64,000 nt of DNA, taken from assembly GCF_035046485.1 (NCBI RefSeq), contig NC_085137.1, positions 43,517,155-43,581,154 on the forward strand, read 5' to 3'. The notes under the pieces are model-generated. The model did no database searches. It saw only the letters and a list, made by a program, of their open reading frames with translations, and was not told where the DNA came from. This stretch comes from Aedes albopictus (taxonomy: Eukaryota; Arthropoda; Insecta; Diptera; Culicidae). Position numbers and translations under genes: made by a program. Positions 35,140-46,830 of the stretch are shown piece by piece (the stretch's first letter is position 1; every line of letters begins with the position of its first letter).

Positions 35140-37520
35140 TTCATTTAGGGATTCTTCCTGGACTTCCTCTGGAAATTTTGCTTGAAATTCTTTTGGGGAT
35201 TCCTTCTGGATTTTTTTCGAAGATTCCGCCTAGAATTCATTCTGGAATTTCTTCTGGAATTCCTTCGGGTAATTCTCCTGTACATCCTTCATTGATTCCT
35301 CCTGAAATTCTTTCGGTTTTTTTTTATTATATTCTAATGTGGATTTCTTCTGAAATCTCTTCTGGGTTTTCTCCTGGAATTGATTTGATGATTTCTCTTA
35401 GAATTCCTTAGGAGATTTCTCCTGAATTTGCTTCGGGGATTCCTCATGGAATTGCTTCAGGATCCTTCTGGAAATCTTCCTGGAATTGGTTCAGTGCTTT
35501 CTCCTAAAATTCCTTTGGGGATTGCTCCTAGGATTCCTTCGGAGATGTCTCCAGGACTTTCTATGGAGATTCCTCATGAAAATCCTTCGTGTACACCGCT
35601 TGTAAATTCTTATGAGATTCCTTCCAGATTTACTACAGGAGTTCCACCCGGGATTTCTGCAGGGATTTCTCCTGTAATTTCTTTTGGCATTTCTCCAGGT
35701 ATTTCATCAGGAATTCGTTCATAAACTCTGTCAGGTATTCTTTCTGGACTTCCTCAGGGATTCCCCTTGATTTTTTTGGGATTCCTCCTGGAATTAATTC
35801 GAAGATTCCTCCTAGAATTTCTTAGGGGAATCCTCCTAGAGTGCCTTTGGGGATTTCTCCTGGAACTCTTTCGGAGATTCCTCCTGGACTTCCTTAGAGG
35901 ATTCATCCTGAAATTTCTTCGGTGATTCCTACTGCTATTTCGTCGGGGATTCCTCCTGAAACTTGTACGGGAATTCCTTTTCAAATCTCTTCGGAGATTC
36001 CTCCCGGAATTCATTCGGGGATTCCTCATGGAATTTCTCCGGGGATTCCTCCTAGAATTTCTTAAGGAATTTCTTCTGGAATTCTTTCGGGGATGGCTTC
36101 CTAGAATTTCCTAAGGAATTTCTCTTGTAACTCCTTCAGAGATGTTGATTGTTTGATTTGTCTTTATTAAAGATACTTTCGGCCCTTGGCTGGTTCAAAA
36201 ATGTCTTCTGAACAGTTTGCGTTGATTTCTCCTAAAAATCCGTCGGGGATTCTTTCTCGAATTCGCTTAGAAATTCCCCCTGGAATTTTTTAGGGATCCT
36301 TGCTGTAAGTTTTTGGGATTCGTGCTGGAATTCTTTCGGGGTGTCCTCTTGGAATTCATGTGCGGACTCCTCTTGAAATTATTTCTGGGGTCCGTCATGG
36401 AACTCCTACGAGGATTTCTTCTGGACATGTTTCGATGGTTCTTCCTAGAAATACTTTGAGGATTTTTTTCTCAAATTCCTTTAAAAATTCTTTCTGGAAT
36501 TCATTTGGGGATTCCTCCTGGACTTCCTTCATGAACTCCTCCTGGGATTTTTTCAGGGATTCCTCTTGATATTCCGTCGTGGATTCGTCCTGGAATTCAT
36601 TTGGGGTTTTCTCCTGAAATTCCTTCGGGCTTCTCTTGATATTTTTTCCTAAAGGATTTCTCCTTGAAATAGTATGGAGATTCCTCTCGGACTTGCTATT
36701 TCTTCGGGGATTCTTTCTAGACTTTCTTCGGTTATTTCTCCTGATGTTTCGTAAAGGATTCCTTCTGGTTTTTTCGGGATTCCCTCTTGGAATTTCTATG
36801 GTGATTAATCTTTAAATTTCTTCGGAGATTCCTCCTGGAATTCCTTTGGGAGTCCTCCAAGAATTCCTTCTAGAACTCCTTTGGGGGTTTCTCCTAAAGG
36901 ATTCTTTCATCGAGGATCGATACCTCCTAAAATCCTTACGGGGATTTCTCCTGATATTTTGTCGACGATTCCTTCTGGATTTCCTTCGAGATTCCCTCTT
37001 GGAAGTCTTTTGGTGATTTCTCTTCGAATTTCTTCGAAGATTCCTCCTGGAATTCTTTTGGGGATTCCTGCTGGAATTCCTTATGGGATTCCTTCTGAAA
37101 TTCCTTCAAGGATCCACGAGAAAATTCCTCCTAGTATTCTCTCAGGGATTTCTCCTGGAATTCCTTCAGAGATTCCTCCTGGATATTTTTCGTTGTTTCC
37201 TTTCAGAAATTCTTAGATGATTCCTACTCGAATTTCTTTTGGAAATTCCACTGGAATTCATTTGGAGATTTTCAACTGGAATTCCTGCTGTAATTTCCTT
37301 GGGATTCCTTCTTGAATTTATTTGGGAATCCTCCTGCAGTTTCTTTCGAAGATTCGTCATGGATTTCCTTCTGAAATTCCTCGAAAACTCCAATCAGCGA
37401 TTTCCGCAGAAGTTTCTTACAGCAGTTCTTGCAGAGATTAGTCCAGAATTTTCTTCATGGATTCCTTCAGGAGTTTTCTTAAGGCTCTTCTTGGAATTCC
37501 ATTCGGGGATTCCTTAGTGT
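35140..37520. repeat. Long decayed 24-bp array (GGGATTCCTCCT + GGAATTCCTTCG)
   Basis: About 2.4 kb of degenerate 24-mers in which GGGATTCCTCCT alternates with GGAATTCCTTCG-like half-units. The two-half structure matches the main minisatellite, but the diagnostic bases differ. Divergence is high everywhere and no homogenised core remains. A retroposon stub interrupts it at 36150-36203. Apparent frames of up to 110 codons (SGIPPGI or RRNSRRN type) are repeat translations. Confidence 0.82.
36150..36203 (-). mobile_element. Short retroposon 3'-end stub
   Basis: On the minus strand it reads 'gaaccagccaagggccgaaa' and then an AATAAAGACAAA-type tail. The same terminus occurs at 53932-53980, where target duplications prove insertion. 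Here it sits inside the decayed array as a foreign block. Confidence 0.6.
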
Positions 37521-38672
37521 AAATTGTTTGACCTTAAGGTTCTGAGAAAACAAAACAAAAACTATTGCAAAATCGATATTTTATTGCCCTTCATTTGCAA
37601 TGAAGTAATGCAACATGCATTACACTAAGGATACGTGTCACTGTGGCAGTGACTGACCCGAACAGAAATAAAAAAGGTATTCATTCTAACGTAATAGTTT
37701 ATGAAATCAATTGTCATGAAAAAGCTCAGACTACAAATTCTACAGCGTAATAACAACTTCTTTGCTTTGTCAATGTGTACATTATGGTCAAATTTTGGTC
37801 ACGCCGATTCACGCCGCCGCCGCCGCCGCCGAAAGCTGCCACCGGCGTGACGCCGATGACGCCGCCGCCGCCGGCTAAAAATGGCCCTCACGCCGCCGCC
37901 GAACAAAATATAGTCGGCGCACAGGTCCACGGTGGCGAGAAGCGTGTTCAACTCGTATGTCAGAGTATATCAGAATTTGACCCGGCACAAATCTGTGTTC
38001 TCCAAAATTCGGCCAACGGATTTCGCTCAGTCCTAGGATCTCAAGCTTCATACGACATGCCTCATTGGCTAGTTGTGCCAGTTAACCCTGCAGGGCTAGG
38101 GTTAATACATTCCCAGTTCCAATTCTTGTCCGTTGTTTCGCGCTTAAAGTCGTTGCCGTTGAATCAATTCATAATCTTTCATTTTCGATTTCTGTAACGG
38201 TTTTTTTTTAGCTTCGGAAACAGTAGATTGTTGGCCTAAAGTCCCCTATCCACCGTGGTGGGGCTGCCACCTTAGGTACAGCTTCCGTTGAAGGAACATT
38301 TTATATTCAGGCGCTGTTTGAGCCGCACCTCCTGGGTGGACTAGCCTCGCGTTAAAAATCTCAATAATTAAAATCCAGATGTATCAATAATCAATAACGA
38401 AATCAATGAGTGTTAGTCCAGCTGGTGGACTCTGAACTCTTCTATCGCCGTCGGTCGTCGGTTTCTCCTTCTGGCATACATGCTATGGTCATAATACATC
38501 CAATTAATACTAATTAGCTTCCATCATGGATAGACCGCAGTATGTGTGAGATTATGAAGTTATTAAAAAACATGTTGATTAAATTTCAATAACGATCTCT
38601 AAAGTGTTGTAGATTCCCATAATAAACACATTACATTTTGTTTTTTCCTTCTCTCTCTCCCTTCCACACCAG
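37521..38672. other. Spacer with CCG-rich patch and unassigned repeat words
   Basis: A GCC/CCG microsatellite-like patch lies at about 37808-37915 and makes an artefactual proline-rich frame. At 38240-38340, 'ccaccgtggtggggctgcca' and 'ttaggtacagctt' resemble the 5' end of a mosquito LINE (from memory, weak). The rest is AT-rich. The pyrimidine tract just before 38673 would serve as an acceptor for the exon that follows. Confidence 0.35.
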
Positions 38673-38791
38673 AGCGCACGATTGCCCTAACGGCCGAAAT
38701 CAACGGACCATGGCCAGCGAAACGCCGACGAGGATCCCTCTACAAAAACATGGGCCTTCTGTGCTGTGTCTCGCGACCCAACTATCTATGA
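38673..38791 (+). CDS. Possible terminal exon of a second host gene (unknown)
   Basis: A strong pyrimidine tract (38641-38668) ends in ACACCAG at 38672. The frame then reads RTIALTAEINGPWPAKRRRG and SLYKNMGLLCCVSRPNYL, followed by TGA at 38789-38791. The base composition is markedly more GC-rich than the flanks and the sequence is not repeat-derived. Only one exon is visible, there is no partner with a checkable phase, and I do not recognise the peptide. The basic stretch and the cysteine pair near the end are the only notable features. A competing reading is that this is untranslated or chance sequence. Confidence 0.33.
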
Positions 38792-40368
38792 ATATAGGTG
38801 GTTGCAGTTTTCAGCAATCACTTCCAACACCGGCGGCAACGACGACTAGCAGTCGCCACCTAGCTCCAGGCGAGGTCACCACAACGGCTCCCTTAACCAT
38901 TCCCAACAACCTTATCAGATGGATGACACCGTTGTTGTCGTCGCCATCGTAGTGCGACTCACAAAAACCACAAGCATCATACCAATAGACAGATAGTAGC
39001 GAGACAGAAAGAGAGAACCACCAAATTCCAGTACCTTTAGATAAGTTTATTTTTCTATGTGTGTTATTTCTATATCGTAGTCTAGCGAGAACGAACAGGA
39101 GATGCCCATCACCACCATCAGCACCACAACCAAATTGGGAAGCGAAAAGGTGCATCTCGGCTGCAAAGCTTCCACACAGAGGCATCATCTATATTGATCC
39201 ACGAAGCTGAAACGTGTAATCGGAAAGTAAAAGCATGGTTGGTTTAATTGAGGGTACTGGACTGACCGGATCGACCATCATCATCGTTCTTCTTCATTTT
39301 TGTGCAACCGCTCGGTCTCTTCTTCGGACAAAAAATAGACTGCCATGCCGGTTGAAAATCGATGACGGTCGTGATCCTGATGATGCAGTCCAGGATTCGA
39401 ACGAACGGACCGACATGTCAAGGGGATTAAAGGCAATTGGTTCCGAAATTGGATCGGATTAGCGAGTGGGATAATGGGGCAAAAAGAGGTCACTCGGTGG
39501 TAGGTATTTATATCGGCTGCGGTAGACTCTGTTGCACGACGGTGCATAAAGCAACCGAATGAAGAGTTTTGGTCCAGGGAAGCTGCCAAGTGGCAATCAG
39601 TTTTTCAGACAATAGCAAGGCTTGGTTGGAAATTGTCGTATGAATTCATTTTTTTTTTATATTTAGATCAGGTTTAGGAACGCCAGCCTATGCGTATTTC
39701 AACTAAACCAACAACCATGCGTCCCCATATGGGAAATTAAACACTTCTGCAAACTCTTAATTATAGGGTATTGTTTCCCATTTTCATCCCATTTAAAATA
39801 GAGAAAAAAAAGTGCTTTTTGGATATTTTTGTAATATTTGTTAGAAGTGAACACGTACAGGAATTTGATTCAGCTATTTCGAAATATGCTTTTGATTTGG
39901 ATTGGTTCACATTCTCCTTTGCTATCCCTTTGAAATTCCATATCAATTCCTAGTAGAACTCCAAAAGAAATCTGTTTGATTTTTATGTATTTATTTTCGT
40001 TTTTTTTTATTTATCATGAATTTTTTTTCTGAAATTAAAAAAAAAATAAAAATTTGGTATTCTAAGTTTTTTGTACTTCACAAGATTTGAGACTCGATTT
40101 GCCATATCTCGATGATCTTGGAATTCCTTAAAACTACACCAGAAATATTTTATTTAATTTCTTCAGAAAGTCAATTCAAAATACTCTCACATAGTAATTC
40201 GGTATTATTAATGATCCACTGATGTTTTGTTTCATGGTGTTCGCCCAAAAGAACTGTTATTGATTTTGAGAATAATGTATAAACCTCAATGCAAAAACTT
40301 TAAGAAGTATTTTTAACATAAGCTTAGTTCCGAGACTGACTTCAGAGGTTCTAGAAGTACCTCTAGAT
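38792..40368. other. Unique-looking downstream region, then AT-rich spacer
   Basis: 38792-39600 is complex and repeat-poor and could be 3' UTR or regulatory DNA for the putative exon before it. A 75-codon plus-strand frame at 39235-39462 starts with a hydrophobic stretch (STIIIVLLHF), but nothing else supports it. 39640-40368 is AT-rich with poly-T/A tracts and no recognised feature. Confidence 0.35.
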
Positions 40369-40577
40369 CAGGGATGCCATATATACAGATTTATCTGTAT
40401 TATACAGATTTTTGAGCAACCGTTCAGATTTCGTTTTATATGAAATACAGATTTTTAAGCTTGAGGGGCCATTTTATGTTTGTATGGGATACAGATTTTT
40501 CGCCAAAATTTTGTATGGAATACAGATTTTTAGAAAGAGTGACGCAGATTTTTCAAAAAAATCATCTGGCATCCCTG
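40369..40577. mobile_element. 209-bp hAT-like MITE (CAGGGATGCCA ends)
   Basis: The ends CAGGGATGCCA and TGGCATCCCTG are perfect inverted repeats. The flanking octamers CTCTAGAT (40361-40368) and CTATAGAT (40578-40585) match at 7 of 8 positions, the duplication size expected of hAT transposition. The interior repeats 'tacagatttt' several times. Confidence 0.88.
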
Positions 40578-41603
40578 CTATAGATACATCCCAGTATTCT
40601 ACGAAAACAAAACAGTTTTGAAACCTCTGTTAACCTGTCTTAACCCTTTGGCCGACAGGGTACCCGGGTACCCAGCGCCCATTTAAAAAGCACGGTGCAG
40701 AAAAAATGCAAAAAGTTTGTTGGACACATAACGGTGTACAGGGATGTGGATTCTTAAAGCAAATCAAAGAAAATTACCAAAAGTTTCCTAATTCGATATA
40801 AATACCGTCACGAAAAAGCCTTTGTTCACTGGAATTGGATCTTTGGTAAAGCATGTACAAATTATTTGGAGTTCATCGATTTTTCATTAAAACTACAAGT
40901 TTATGAAAATTGACCCGTACTCACCCCTTCGAGGGGGTGAGAATGGGTCAAGGGAACCGAAATTGTGCCACACTGACAACAAAGAAAGTTAATAAAGTCC
41001 TGATCAAGATAGGTACTACTAACCAATAGTATATTATATGATGGCTATGAGCTTGAGATTTTAAACAGTATCAATCCACCTAAAAGTGTGATGTTTCATC
41101 GCGCTTTAAAAGTGGCATTTTAAAAAGGCCTTATATTCATGCTTTTTTCGATGATTTATCAAAAATTAACTAATGATTTATCAAAAATTAACTAAAATTA
41201 ACATCATAAATTTTTTGATTCGATATTCGCAATATTTGATGAGATATTTTAGATAATGTTTTGACCCAATCTCGCCCCTCTGACCCATTGTCACCCCCAA
41301 CGACGGCATTGACCTTGACGGAAATTTCACTACCACTTGCAGTATAACGTTATTAAATAATTTTTCCACAAAAAAATTGAAAATTTCGACCGGCAATTTT
41401 GTGGGAACTTAATGATACTTAATGGATCTTCGCCAAGAATTTTTTATTGGAAAATCTTTCAGAACTTAACTTACCAAAAGATCAATGTTTCGAAACAAGA
41501 TACTGTAGGAACTTTTTTCTGGTTCAATTCACAACGTTGGCGTTGCCGCAAACTGTTCTAATTCAGAAATGAAACTTTCAAAAAAAAGCTTATTATCCAA
41601 CTG
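40578..41603. other. Spacer with one TTAA-type terminus and a 16-bp palindrome
   Basis: At 40640 TTAA is followed by CCCTTTGGCCGACAGGG, resembling the end of another TTAA element, but no matching right end was found. Next to it, 40658-40673 (GGGTACCCGGGTACCC) is a perfect 16-bp palindrome. The rest is AT-rich without a supported gene. Confidence 0.4.
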
Positions 41604-41790
41604 CATACGCGCCAACTTGTGACGTAGTTGGGGGGGCAAGGCCTCTCAAAATCAATGAAATCCAGAAAATATCGACGCAGTTTTTGTATTATTGGCATAT
41701 TCACGTGAAAACTAGTACATTGAGCTGAAAAAAGTTGAACATTGTCCAATTTTGGAGAGCTTCGCCCCCCCAACTACGTTGGCGCGTATG
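41604..41790. mobile_element. 187-bp hAT-like MITE with perfect 8-bp duplication
   Basis: TCCAACTG flanks both sides exactly (41596-41603 and 41791-41798). The ends CATACGCGCCAAC and GTTGGCGCGTATG are inverted, and the similarity extends inward through GTAGTTGGGGGGGC and its complement. No coding frame. Confidence 0.92.
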
Positions 41791-42359
41791 TCCAACTGCA
41801 TTGTATTTTCAAAAGTTTTGTCAGAAACTTTTTGCAGGATTGTTTTTGGAGGGAGATTTCTTCAGGTATTGCCTAAGAGAATAATAATTGCATTATTCTA
41901 AGAGTTACTCTAGATTTGAGTATTGTGTTGTTCTTTGCTGTGCATGCATCGCTCCTGTAAGGGAGAAGAACAAGAATCAAGACAATTAGATGATCGGCAT
42001 TGAACCACAAAAACCCCACAACAGTTGGTGAGATCTTTCCAATATTATTTATTTATTTATAAATAATTCTACTTATTCAGCATGTTTACTTTATAACTGC
42101 ATATAAGTTGAAAATTCGCTATTTTCAGCATCCTTTCATCTATTGGAAGATGCTTCAGTTCTGGGCTCTTTCTAAGTTGATGAAGGGATTTATAAATGCT
42201 TGCAAGGACTTGGCCAGGTGTGTGGAGCTGAGTGAATCTATGACATTGTAGATAGTAGCGACATCAGCAATGTCAATGGAAATTCAACTTTGCAACTCCA
42301 TCCAAGATTTGTGCAAGTATTCATGCTATGCTATGCTATGCTATGCTATGCTATTCTAA
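41791..42359. other. Spacer with a (CTATG)n microsatellite
   Basis: A pentanucleotide run of about six units lies at 42322-42355. The remainder is AT-rich, with no gene or repeat pair recognised. Confidence 0.4.
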
Positions 42360-43440
42360 GAGTTACTCTAGATTTCATTAAAGTGTGCCTCCAGAAATGA
42401 AATTCCCCCAAAAAGAAATTCCATCGAAAAGTTCTGTCAGGAATCTTCGAGATTTTTGAAAAATGTCACCAAGTAAAGTATGTTGTTCAATGATTTTCAC
42501 AGAAACATATCCAGGGACTCCATCGGCATTTTTTTCCACTGATTAGTTTAGAAATCTTTCAAAAATTCTTTCAAGGATATAACAAGGGAAAAGAATTCTT
42601 CACAGCTTATTTCTATGGAAATCTTTTAAGAGCTTCTCTAGAACTTCATCAAAGAAGTATTTCCAAGGATTATCTTGAGGGAGTTGTATCCGATGTTCCA
42701 ACATAAGTTTCTCCTAGATTTCTATCATAAGTTCGTTAAGATTGTCCTCTAGAAGCTCCCCAAGCAATTCCTTCAAGAGTAACTCCAAGTACTTCTCAAA
42801 ATGTTCCTTCATTAGTTGCTTAACGTTGAAGAAGTCGTCATTATTATAATCATCATCGTCGAAAATTCGAAAGCAGTATTTTCTTGGTCTCCATTCTCCA
42901 CCAGCAGCACGGTGAATACATTTTGCTGCGTAGGTTTTAGTTTAAACGAGAAAACTTCTTTCGAATTTTGAATTCCGTTAGAGATTCCCTGGATTCTCTT
43001 AAGAGATCCATAAAGGAAATTCTAGAGGAATTCCTAATAGAACTTCTTGTGGCATTCCCGAAGAAACCACTACATGTATCTTCAAACTTCAGATGGAACT
43101 CCTGGAAAATACCTGATCGAATCTCTAGGAAAATGATTTATAGAAATTCTAGAAAGAATTTGTAGAAAGTTCTGGAATGTTTTTTTTATTGAACTTGAAT
43201 TAAACATCTTGAGGAGTTTCAGAAGGAACTACTCAAGGAACTCTAGAACAAATTTCTGAAGGAAATCCTGCAGCAATTCCTGAAGGAAGTCTTGGTAATA
43301 CTCATACTTTGAATAAATAGTGAAAGGAAAGTAACCCTGAAAGAACATTCAGAAAAACTCCTGTAGGATTTCCTGCAGGAACTAGAATAATTTGTGAAAA
43401 AAAAGGTTTAGGGAAACTCACGGAAGAATTTGTGAAGAAG
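42360..43440. repeat. Decayed GAATTCC-related repeat field
   Basis: Repeated words 'gaaattcc', 'tctagaggaattcc', 'ttctggaatg' and 'ctcctgtaggatttcctgc' at irregular 12-30-base spacing over about 1 kb, with a non-repeat patch near 42825-42960. It is an aged relative of the main minisatellite. Confidence 0.5.
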
Positions 43441-43449
43441 TTTCAGAAT

Positions 43450-43853
43450 GGTTTTGACTATCTCGTACACCAAAGTGTACTGAAAGGCTACATGTTCACT
43501 CAAAAAACGAGTTTTCGATAGAAGACTCAGAGGGTTAAGTGACATATACCATTCAACTCAGTTCAACAAATTGAGACGATGTCTGTATGTGTGTATGTAT
43601 GTATGTCTGTGCGCAAAATATGTTCACTCACTTTTGAGGTACTTCCCATAGGCCAATTTTTCGGATTATAGCTAGAATGGAACCGAAATTTTATCGCATT
43701 GTTTGCTATTAAAAATGATCCGGATCGGTCCAGGCGTTCCAGAGTTATGGTCATTGCAGTGATCCGGACCAGCACCGGTAGAACTGGCCATATACATATA
43801 AAACCCGGATTAATCCACCTAGTGGTGATAGTGCCTTTCTCGTCGAATATGTA
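43450..43853. mobile_element. Dispersed repeat with GTACAC...GTGTAC junction (copy 1)
   Basis: A 400-bp unit in the order: 'tctcgtacaccaaagtgtac', 'ggctacatgttcactc', 'gacatataccattcaactca', a TG-rich microsatellite (43580-43612), 'atccggatcggtccaggcg', and 'cacctagtggtgatagtgcc' followed by TTTCTCGT. The same ordered words occur at 46840-47146 (reverse orientation) and 51426-51960. This is a repeat family with a built-in microsatellite. Class unresolved. Confidence 0.7.
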
Positions 43854-44089
43854 CGCATGATCTTACCGTCGACGTAAGCGTCCTCAATCCTGTGAATAAT
43901 TTATTTATAAAAGCAAGAATCCAAGCCATCATCGAGTTACTGATGGCACATATTTCGGGTGTTATGTTCAATGTATAGGAAGAGCTGAAAAATATCAGAC
44001 CTCTTATTTGACTGCGTGACCACCTTTACTTTAACTGGAATATCATCAATACCAAGACGATAATAACAAGCTCAAATAATAGTTATTTA

Positions 44090-44209
44090 TGCAACAAGTT
44101 GCAAAATGATGATTTTTTCAGCACGAGTCGTACATTTATCCAACGAGGCTTGCCGAGTTGGATAAATACGACAAGTGCTGAAAAAATTGAGTTTTGCAAC
44201 GCGTTGCAT
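44090..44209. repeat. Foldback repeat, GATTTTTTCAGCAC type (copy 1)
   Basis: The left arm 'tttttcagcacgagtcgta' and 'tatccaacgaggc' mirror 'gttggata' and 'acgacaagtgctgaaaaa' around a loop at CGAGGCTTGCCGAG, with outer arms based on TTGCAA. A second copy is at 62647-62774. Likely a small foldback DNA element. Confidence 0.75.
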
Positions 44210-44559
44210 ACAACATTTTTTGCAATTATGAAAAATATCCTTAAGTACGGTCATTTCTGACTGCTCAGACAGGTCTCAGCTAATACCACGTGCGAGCATC
44301 CATGTGCACATTCCATTTTTTTCAATCAGGTAGGCTATGTTAATAAGTGTCACATCTATTCGGAGTCGCGTCGTCAACGAACGTTTTTTGTGCTGCTGCT
44401 TCTAACTCTACGTCGGTTTGGCTGATCAAATCAGAATTAGAATCGCTTCTATTCTGGTTCCATCTGCCGAACAGACATAGGAGCAGCCGTCGAATAGACA
44501 AATGTATACGGAAGAACATTAGTGCTTCAGGAAACTTGTGAAAAGTGTACCATTGCAAA

Positions 44560-44700
44560 GGTGCCGAAAACTAGTACTTTTCGGCACTTTTAAAAGTGCT
44601 GAAAAGTACTACTTTTCGGCACTCTTGAGATAGTCAAGAAAAGTAGGCCATTTCTGCACAGTTTCGGCAATTGAAAAGTGCAATATTTTGGCACGTAATT
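44560..44700. repeat. GTGCCGAAAA palindromic cluster
   Basis: GTGCCGAAAA and its complement TTTTCGGCAC occur back to back (44560-44626), producing two adjacent imperfect hairpins around AGTAC/GTACT and TTTTAAAA centres. A third, weaker copy sits at 44660-44695. No gene. Confidence 0.7.
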
Positions 44701-45089
44701 GCAAAAAAATTATTTCACAACCAAAAATCACTTTACAGTCTTCGATAAACTTTTTCCTACACACTTCAGGCTATATTTTATTATCATTGGTTACTAGATT
44801 CAAAAAATTTTACCAAAAAATGAAAGCAAGTGAAATTTTTCGTACTGAATCCAATTCAAATTAGAACCATATCACAGAGCGCGAGGAGCAAACAGTCGGA
44901 TCCAAATTTTGCGCAGCTATTTTAGACGCCAAAGGGAATTGAAAAACTTTGCTCGAGGTTGATGCGATTAAATTTCAATTTTCTCATGGAAACCCATTCA
45001 ACTGTATATTTACACCTCAGGAATATGAGAAGATGTGATTTGATGAGCCTGCATCAGTTTTATCGCTTCCATTGATTATTTTCTCTGTT
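44701..45089. other. Spacer, nothing recognised
   Basis: AT-rich DNA between the palindromic cluster and the 155-bp array. No gene or repeat pair was seen. Confidence 0.25.
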
Positions 45090-46830
45090 TTTACTTTTTC
45101 CACTTCCTGTGAGATACCCGGAACCGGTTCCAAGACTGTACCTATTGTCTCAAATATGGTCTGAGGCTAGTGTCTTGCTAACTGTTCAACAGGTTTTCAG
45201 AAAAGCCGAAAATTGATGTGCATGCATAGATTTGATTCATTTTACATTTTGGTCATTCTGGCGGGTTCTACAGGTAGTCTCTAATGTGATCTGAGACTAT
45301 TTTTTTTTTTTTTGTAAACCGTTCATCAGGTTATCGAAAAAGCCGTGGTTTGATATGTCGCATGCATGGGTTTGGCTCTTATATGCATTTGACCACTTCC
45401 AGCAAGACATCCGGAACCGGTTCCGGAATACTACTGGTTGTCTCAAATCCCGAGTAGAGGAAAGAACTCAATAATAGCATATTTTGATATTCAGATCAAA
45501 ATGTGATATTGGTTTGATTGATATAAGAGATAAAAGATCTGAAAATAATATCTAAAATTTACTCCTGGAACATCATCATCAGATCAAAATTAGATCTTGT
45601 AAGATCTAACCAATAGCAGCAAGCTATTCGTTTGATCTTGAAATATCAAATATTGATATTGTTCAGATGTTCCAGGAACATTTTTCAGATATTATTTTCA
45701 GATCTTTTATCTCTTATATCAATCAAACCAATATCACGTTTTGATCGTCAGTATTTCACCTCTACCCGGGATATGCTTTGAAACCATTTTCTTGCTAACC
45801 GTTCATCAGGTTATCGAAAAAGCCGCTATTTGATGTGTCGCATGCATGGGTTTGGTTCACTTTTATATTGGACCACTTCCGGCGGGACATCCGGAGCCGG
45901 TTCCGGAACACAACCGGTAGTCTCTGCTAATCACAGCAGGCTATTTTCCTGCTAACCGTTCTTCAGGTTATCGGAAAAGCTGCAGTTTAATGTGTCGTAT
46001 GCATGGGTTTGTTTCCTATCTACATTTGACCACTTCCGGCGGGACATCCGGAGCCGATTCCGGAACACCACCGGTAGTCTATGCTGTGATCTAAAGCTAT
46101 TTTCCTGCTCACCGTTCTTCAGGTTATCGAAAAAGCTGCTATTTGATGTGTCGCATGCATGGGTTTGGTTCACTTTTATATTGGACCACTTCCGGCGGGA
46201 CATCCGGAGCCGGTTCCGGAACACAACCGGTAGTCTCTGCTAATCACAGCAGGCTATTTTCCTGCTAACCGTTCTTCAGGTTATCGGAAAAGCTGCAGTT
46301 TAATGTGTCGCATGCATGGGTTTGGTTCCCATCTACATTTGACCACTTCCGACGGGACACACGGAACCGATTCCGGAATACTACTGGTTTTCCTAAATAT
46401 AGTCTGATTCCTTTTTATTGCTAACGCGTTCATCAGGTTATCTATAGAGACGCGATTTGATGTGTCGCATGCATGGGTTTGGTTCAATTTTATATTTAGC
46501 CAGTTCCGGCGGGGCACCCGGAACCGGTTCCGGAACACTACCAGTAGTCTCTGCTGGGTCAAAGGCTATTTTCCTGCTCACTGTTTATCAGGTTATCGAA
46601 AAAGCCGCTATTTGATGTGTCGCATGCATGGATTTGGCTCACTTTTATATTTGGCCACCTCCGGCGGGACATCCGGAACCGATTCCGGAATACTACTGGT
46701 TCAGATATGGACTGAGAGTATTTTCCTGCTTACCGTTCGTCAGGTTATCGAAAAAGCCGCGGTCTGATATGTCGCATGCATGGTTTTGTAGCATTTTCAT
46801 ATCTGGCCCCTCCCTGGGGTACCGATCCGG
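45090..46830. repeat. 155-bp tandem array, about nine units, with a nested MITE
   Basis: Ordered words 'ccgttcatcaggttatcg', 'gatgtgtcgcatgcatggg', 'ttggccacttccggcgggac' and 'ccggaaccggttccggaa' repeat at about 155-bp spacing (heads near 45182, 45317, 45791, 45954, 46110, 46267, 46420, 46577 and 46730). Neighbouring units differ by a few percent to about 20%. The inner pair around 45791-46260 shows longer shared blocks, suggesting a two-unit duplication. A foldback element splits one unit at 45449-45770. Frames on both strands are artefacts of the array. Confidence 0.92.
45449..45770. mobile_element. 322-bp foldback MITE (CCCGRGTAGAGG ends) inside the array
   Basis: Left CCCGAGTAGAGG and right CCTCTACCCGGG are inverted, and the arms continue through 'gatattggtttgattgata' and its complement over more than 100 bp. 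Removing it plus one AT restores 'tctcaaatatg', the text of the uninterrupted unit at about 45150. The tandem array therefore supplies its own empty site, with AT duplicated. Confidence 0.88.

Noticed and set aside
37775..38197. 140-codon frame with a proline/alanine-rich start
   Set aside because: The start is a CCG microsatellite and the remainder has no recognised motif or splice support.
45952..46767. Repeated open frames on both strands (SHAWVWFTFILDHFRRDIRSR type)
   Set aside because: They follow the 155-bp array and recur once per unit with frame changes. No gene-like features were seen.
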